Shown here piece after piece: positions 59,443 through 64,000 of a stretch of DNA of 64,000 nucleotides. Position 1 is the stretch's first letter. Each line of letters begins with the position of its first letter. Where the stretch lies: NCBI RefSeq assembly GCF_002807665.1, contig NZ_PEAY01000001.1, positions 62,001-126,000 of the forward strand, written 5' to 3'. A model generated the notes under the pieces. That model was not told the origin of the DNA. It saw only the letters and a program-made list of their open reading frames with translations, and did not search any database. This DNA is from Neoalteromonas facilis. GTDB lineage: Bacteria > Pseudomonadota > Gammaproteobacteria > Enterobacterales > Alteromonadaceae. A program made the position numbers and the translations under genes.

Positions 59443-59563
59443 TTTATAAGTAATGCATAAATCTCTGCAATCGTATTCAAATGCGATGCAGGCGTTGTTA
59501 AATCATAATATTAACAATTTATTTACCTGGCTTCATAAACCAGCTTTCATAACGGATATATAT

Positions 59564-61765
59564 ATGGCATCAAAAGCGCTTGATTCTTTGGTCGAAATGC
59601 GAGGCATAGAAACGAAGTATATCGATGCGTGGGGAAACCCGGCACAGGTTGAGGCGTCCACGAAAACCAAACTGCTAGAAGCGATGGGGTATGACACTCA
59701 ATCGGATGCAGTAATAGAAGAACAAATTCAACACAAGATTGAAGCGGCTTGGTTAAAGCCGCTTGAGCCTGTGCAGGTGGTGCGTACGAATGAACATGTA
59801 GTTATTACGGTAAAACTACCCATCGAGTTAGTGAATGATGAGCACACGTTTGTCATTACGCTGGAAGACGGGCAGCAGACCTCGCACACATTTACACCGG
59901 TGGATTGTAATCTGATTGGTGCTGCTGACGTCAACGATATTGAATTTCAAGCGTATGCAGTGGATTTAGCTAATGATCTGCCGCTAGGCTATCACCAAGT
60001 AGAATTAGTCGCGGATGGAAACGATGTATTAGCTGATATGCGATTGATTATAGCGCCAGAGCGATGTTATACGCCGGATTCGGTCGCGAAAGGAAAGAAA
60101 ATTTGGGGCTTGAGTGTCCAGCTCTATTGTTTACGCAGTGAAAGTAACTGGGGAATAGGGGATTTTAGTGATTTAAGCTTCTTGGTTGAAAAGGCTGCGC
60201 ATCAAGGCGCTGATTTCATCGGGCTAAATCCAATTCATGCGCTGTATCCTTCAAACCCCGATGCGTGCAGTCCATATGGTCCTTCATCCAGACGCTGGTT
60301 GAACTACTTATATATAGACGTTGCGCAAATTGACGGTTTTAATGACGAATCAGTGCAATCGTTGATTAACAATTCTGGCTTCCAGCAACAACTGCAGCAC
60401 GTACGCCAAGTCGACTACATTGATTATGATGCCGTTGCAAAATTAAAATTGGCGGCGTTGTCGCGTGTATTTGATGTGTTTAACGCCATGCATCTAACCA
60501 AGAACTCGCGTGTAAACAAAGCATTTAAAGCCTTTGTTGAAAGTGGTGGTGAAAGTCTTGATGTTTTGGCGACATTCGACGCAATGCAAGAACATCTGAA
60601 AAGCGAAGGGAAAGAAAGTTGGGGCTGGCCAGTTTTCCCCAGTAAATATGAAGATTTCTCCAGCAAAGATGTGGCAAAGTTCCAAAAGCAACATGCACAG
60701 CGGATCAAGTTTTATAAGTTCCTACAATGGCAAGCATTCTTGCAGTTTGAGCAAGCTAGCGAAAAAGCCAAGGAACTCGGCATGACCATTGGTTTGTATC
60801 GAGACCTGGCCGTCGGCGTGAGTGAAGGAAGCGCTGAAATTTGGGGCAATAAATCGCTCTATTGCACAGAAGCCAGTGTTGGTGCACCGCCCGATATTTT
60901 GGGCCCATTGGGTCAAAACTGGGGGTTGCCGCCTATGGACCCTGAGCAATTATACGCTCAACGATATCAACCGATTATCGATTTATTTGCTGCCAATATG
61001 CATGCCTCAGGTGCTTTGCGTATAGATCACGCGATGGCGTTGTTACGTTTGTGGTGGATACGTAAAGGAGATGGTGCGAAATCCGGAGGGTATGTTTACT
61101 ACCCGGTGGATGATTTGCTTGGCATATTGGCACTAGAGAGCCAGCGTCATCAGAGCTTAGTGATTGGCGAAGACCTAGGTACTGTGCCTGACGAGATCCG
61201 CGAGAAACTGGCGGATAATGGCATATACTCCTATCGGGTGTTTTTCTTTGAACAGGCAGAAGACGGTGGTTTCTTCTCACCCAGTCACTATCCTGTTCAA
61301 TCTATGTCGACGCTAACGACGCATGATATGCCAACACTAATCGGCTATTGGCATTGCTTTGACTTAGAGTTAGGTAAAGAACTTGGCCTATATAGAGATG
61401 AAGCGGTGCTGCACTCGTTATACGATGATCGCCATGCGAATAAACAGTCTATCCTCGATTCATTACACGGCCATTTGTCTGTTGGCGAGGATGTTGGTCG
61501 TAATGTAGAGCATACTCCGATGACAGAGGCATTGAATTTCGGTATGCAAGTGCATATGGCTGGCGGTTCTAGTGCATTGCTGAGCTTGCAGCTTGAAGAT
61601 TGGCTTCAAATGGACAAACCTGTCAATATTCCGGGTACATTTGATGAGTATCCGAATTGGAAACGAAAGTTATCACGTTCACTATCATCAATATTTGATG
61701 ATCCGAAAATAAGTGAGTTAGCATCACGTATTGATACTGCGAGAAAACATGCAGGCAACAATTAA
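59564..61765 (+). CDS. malQ: 4-alpha-glucanotransferase (amylomaltase)
   Basis: 733 residues from ATG 59564; homology starts at ASKALDSLVEMRGIETKYID, and the longer frame to 59453 would run into the promoter. N-terminal MalQ domain, then the GH77 barrel: KKIWGLSVQLYCLRSESNWG, DFIGLNPIHALYPSNPDACS, nucleophile Asp in ALRIDHAMALLRLWW and acid/base Glu in LVIGEDLGTVPDEIREKL, LTTHDMPTLIGYW. It moves glucan chains between maltodextrins. 13 nt before glgB. Confidence 0.96.
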   Translation: MASKALDSLVEMRGIETKYIDAWGNPAQVEASTKTKLLEAMGYDTQSDAVIEEQIQHKIEAAWLKPLEPVQVVRTNEHVVITVKLPIELVNDEHTFVITLEDGQQTSHTFTPVDCNLIGAADVNDIEFQAYAVDLANDLPLGYHQVELVADGNDVLADMRLIIAPERCYTPDSVAKGKKIWGLSVQLYCLRSESNWGIGDFSDLSFLVEKAAHQGADFIGLNPIHALYPSNPDACSPYGPSSRRWLNYLYIDVAQIDGFNDESVQSLINNSGFQQQLQHVRQVDYIDYDAVAKLKLAALSRVFDVFNAMHLTKNSRVNKAFKAFVESGGESLDVLATFDAMQEHLKSEGKESWGWPVFPSKYEDFSSKDVAKFQKQHAQRIKFYKFLQWQAFLQFEQASEKAKELGMTIGLYRDLAVGVSEGSAEIWGNKSLYCTEASVGAPPDILGPLGQNWGLPPMDPEQLYAQRYQPIIDLFAANMHASGALRIDHAMALLRLWWIRKGDGAKSGGYVYYPVDDLLGILALESQRHQSLVIGEDLGTVPDEIREKLADNGIYSYRVFFFEQAEDGGFFSPSHYPVQSMSTLTTHDMPTLIGYWHCFDLELGKELGLYRDEAVLHSLYDDRHANKQSILDSLHGHLSVGEDVGRNVEHTPMTEALNFGMQVHMAGGSSALLSLQLEDWLQMDKPVNIPGTFDEYPNWKRKLSRSLSSIFDDPKISELASRIDTARKHAGNN

Positions 61766-61778
61766 ATAAGGATTTCTA

Positions 61779-63962
61779 ATGCAGCACATTCAAGAATTAA
61801 CTCATGCGACTTGTGCCAAACCCTTTGAAATATTAGGTATGCAAACAAGTGGCAAGGAGGTGACGCTGAATGCTTGGCTGCCCGGTGCTAAGAAGGTGAG
61901 TGTAATCGATTGGCAAACGCGTCAATCGGTTGCAGATCTTAAAGCTCAAGATAATTCTCACTTTTATTCTGCTACATTGAAATCTGCCAAGCTGCCGGCG
62001 CTCTACGGTTTCGATATTACGACCGATGACACTTCATATCAGATACTGGATCCGTATTTATTTCAGCAAGAAGCGTATCATGCGGTGCATTATATCGACC
62101 ATGCCCCTGAAAATTTGTATCAACAAGCGGGAGCGCAGTTATGCTCACTTGAGGTACCTGATTTCGGCTTGGTCAATGGCGTAAGGTTTGCGGTTTACGC
62201 ACCGAACGCGTCAGCGGTATCGTTGATTGGTGAGTTTAACCTTTGGGATGGCAGCTGCCACCCGATGCAAAAAACAGACTTGGGCTTTTGGGTGCTGTTT
62301 GTACCCGGGTTGCAAAGCGGTACGCAGTATAAATATCAAATTAAGGATTCAGCTGGAAATGAGTTGCCGCATAAGGCAGACCCATTAGGTTTTAGCGCCG
62401 AACAATACCCATCGCATGCTTCACGGGTTTATGATCATACAGTGTATGAATGGCATGATTCTGAGTGGATGAATCGCGAGCATAAAGATCCTTATTCACT
62501 GCCCATGAGTGTCTACGAATGCCACTTAGGTTCATGGAAGCGGCCTAGCGAAGGATCTGGCGAGCGATATCTGACCTATCGTGAGCTTGCCGCAGAGTTG
62601 ATACCATACTTGGTCGACATGCATTACACCCACGTAGAACTTTTGCCTATATCCGAGTACCCCTTTGATGGTTCATGGGGCTATCAACCGGTGGGTTTAT
62701 TCGCACCAACCAGTCGTTTTGGCCATCCTGATGACTTTAAGTATTTTGTTGATCAATGCCATCAAAACGGTATCGGCGTGATCATTGATTGGGTGCCTGC
62801 CCACTTCCCGGAAGATGGACATGGATTAGCGCGTTTTGATGGTAGTTGTGTTTACGAATATGAAGATCCACGCAAAGGCTGGCATCCCGACTGGAATTCG
62901 TGCATATATGATTTCGGTAAACAAACGGTGCGTCAATTTTTGGTGTCTAACGCATTGTATTGGTTAGATAAGTTTCATATTGATGGATTGCGTGTCGATG
63001 CTGTGGCGTCAATGCTTTATCTCGATTATTCACGCAATGATGGTGAGTGGATCCCCAATGTGGACGGCGGCAATCACAATTATGAAGCGATTAGTCTATT
63101 GCAGTGGATGAACCAAGAGGTTTACAGCAAGTTTCCACACGCTATGACGATAGCGGAAGAGTCAACATCCTTCGCCAAAGTGTCTCGACCAGTGTTTGAT
63201 GGCGGTCTTGGTTTTGGATTTAAGTGGAATATGGGCTGGATGCATGACTCATTACATTTCATCAGCAAAGACCCTGCATATCGTCGCTATCATCACGGCG
63301 AAATTACGTTTTCGATGGTGTACGCCTTTGATGAGAACTTTGTGCTGCCCTTATCTCACGATGAAGTGGTGCACGGTAAGGGCTCTATGCTACGCAAAAT
63401 GCCCGGCGATGAATGGCAGCAAGCCGCTAACTTACGCAGCTTCGCAGCATTCATGTTTGCTCATCCGGGTAAAAAGTTAAATTTCATGGGCAACGAACTG
63501 GGCCAAGCGAACGAATGGAACCATGACGCTCAATTACAGTGGGACTTGTTGGCATTTGATAAACACAAAGGCATACAAGCTCTCTATCGCACTTTAAATA
63601 AGCTGCATTGTGACTACCCTGCACTGCATCAGTTAGATTTTGACCCTTCAGGCTTTGCATGGATTGATCACGACAATGCTGACCAAAGTATTTTGTCTTT
63701 TGTACGCATGAGTAAAAACGGCAAACAAAAGGTTTATGCCGTAAGTAATTTTACACCTATTCCTCGTGATAACTTTAGGCTAGGCGTGCAAGACAAAGGG
63801 CAATATAAGTTGATTCTGAACACTGATGCTCAGATGTATTGGGGAAGTCACTACGCAATGCAAGATGTTGTGACCTCTGAACCGCATGGATGGCACCATC
63901 AACCGCATTCTATTTGTTTTAATTTACCGCCATTAGCTACATTATATATCGTCTTTGAATAA
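61779..63962 (+). CDS. glgB: 1,4-alpha-glucan branching enzyme
   Basis: 727 residues. Shine-Dalgarno AAGGA. N-terminal CBM48 modules (FEILGMQTSGKEVTLNAWLP, RFAVYAPNASAVSLIGEFNL), GH13 barrel with the nucleophile Asp in IDGLRVDAVASMLYLDYSR, Glu in AMTIAEESTSFAKVS and LSHDEVVHGKGSMLRKMPGD, then the C-terminal beta domain. It makes alpha-1,6 branches in glycogen. It pairs with malQ; the rest of the glg genes may follow beyond the window. Confidence 0.97.
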   Translation: MQHIQELTHATCAKPFEILGMQTSGKEVTLNAWLPGAKKVSVIDWQTRQSVADLKAQDNSHFYSATLKSAKLPALYGFDITTDDTSYQILDPYLFQQEAYHAVHYIDHAPENLYQQAGAQLCSLEVPDFGLVNGVRFAVYAPNASAVSLIGEFNLWDGSCHPMQKTDLGFWVLFVPGLQSGTQYKYQIKDSAGNELPHKADPLGFSAEQYPSHASRVYDHTVYEWHDSEWMNREHKDPYSLPMSVYECHLGSWKRPSEGSGERYLTYRELAAELIPYLVDMHYTHVELLPISEYPFDGSWGYQPVGLFAPTSRFGHPDDFKYFVDQCHQNGIGVIIDWVPAHFPEDGHGLARFDGSCVYEYEDPRKGWHPDWNSCIYDFGKQTVRQFLVSNALYWLDKFHIDGLRVDAVASMLYLDYSRNDGEWIPNVDGGNHNYEAISLLQWMNQEVYSKFPHAMTIAEESTSFAKVSRPVFDGGLGFGFKWNMGWMHDSLHFISKDPAYRRYHHGEITFSMVYAFDENFVLPLSHDEVVHGKGSMLRKMPGDEWQQAANLRSFAAFMFAHPGKKLNFMGNELGQANEWNHDAQLQWDLLAFDKHKGIQALYRTLNKLHCDYPALHQLDFDPSGFAWIDHDNADQSILSFVRMSKNGKQKVYAVSNFTPIPRDNFRLGVQDKGQYKLILNTDAQMYWGSHYAMQDVVTSEPHGWHHQPHSICFNLPPLATLYIVFE

Positions 63963-64000
63963 CGCTGGGTAACTGCGCATATGGTAAGAATCGAGCTTGG

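Overview
The window is a gammaproteobacterial chromosome segment, most likely from a marine member of the Alteromonadales (Alteromonas/Glaciecola/Paraglaciecola relatives). The signs are the gene orders cspD-clpS-clpA-infA-bpt-aat-trxB and mnmA-hflD-purB, a hexR / zwf-pgl-edd-glk-eda Entner-Doudoroff cluster, a monomeric isocitrate dehydrogenase, and a tmRNA whose tag reads ANDENYALAA. No rRNA, tRNA or CRISPR array was seen.

Layout. Positions 1-3930 hold a minus-strand operon: a periplasmic cupredoxin-like protein, a membrane GGDEF/EAL protein with an intact EAL and a degenerate GGDEF, a DUF3034 outer-membrane protein and the first 33 codons of a lipoprotein that looks like a truncated haemoglobin. 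Positions 4880-10873 are a compact (about 6 kb) integrative element in the 3' end of ssrA. It is bounded by 26-bp direct repeats and carries a P4-type integrase, an AlpA-type regulator, a RecA/RepA-type ATPase, an HGGxSTG protein, two unknown minus-strand genes and a two-gene plus-strand unit for envelope proteins. The element has separated ssrA from its old terminator and brings a new one. Positions 10851-15143 carry ssrA, a PEP-CTERM-like protein, a MerR/flavin-oxidoreductase pair, smpB and ratA-ratB. Then follow ppsR/ppsA, ydiJ, roxA, a class III nucleotide cyclase, purB-hflD-mnmA, rluE, icd, the clp/infA/aat region, trxB, sprT, sppA, a DoxX-like gene, a nitroreductase and pykA.

Positions 41581-49909 and 57412-63962 form the sugar-catabolism part: pykA, hexR, zwf-pgl-edd-glk-eda, yeaD, gapA, malQ and glgB. 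HexR-like 15-bp palindromes lie upstream of ppsR/ppsA, pykA and gapA. A shorter 12-bp palindrome is shared by the zwf and malQ promoters. Glucose-6-phosphate oxidation, the Entner-Doudoroff path, lower glycolysis, gluconeogenesis (ppsA) and glycogen/maltodextrin metabolism are therefore probably controlled together.

Between these two blocks (49934-57186) lies an accessory stretch: a small DUF7661-like protein, a PhzF-like protein whose only plausible start is AUU and which seems to lack the catalytic glutamate, a DUF1801 protein, a bacterial GOLPH3/GPP34 homologue, an alpha/beta hydrolase plus TPR-S41 peptidase opposite a membrane-anchored AraC regulator, and a gene broken by one in-frame stop codon.

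Family assignments rest on motifs and remembered family patterns; no searches were run.
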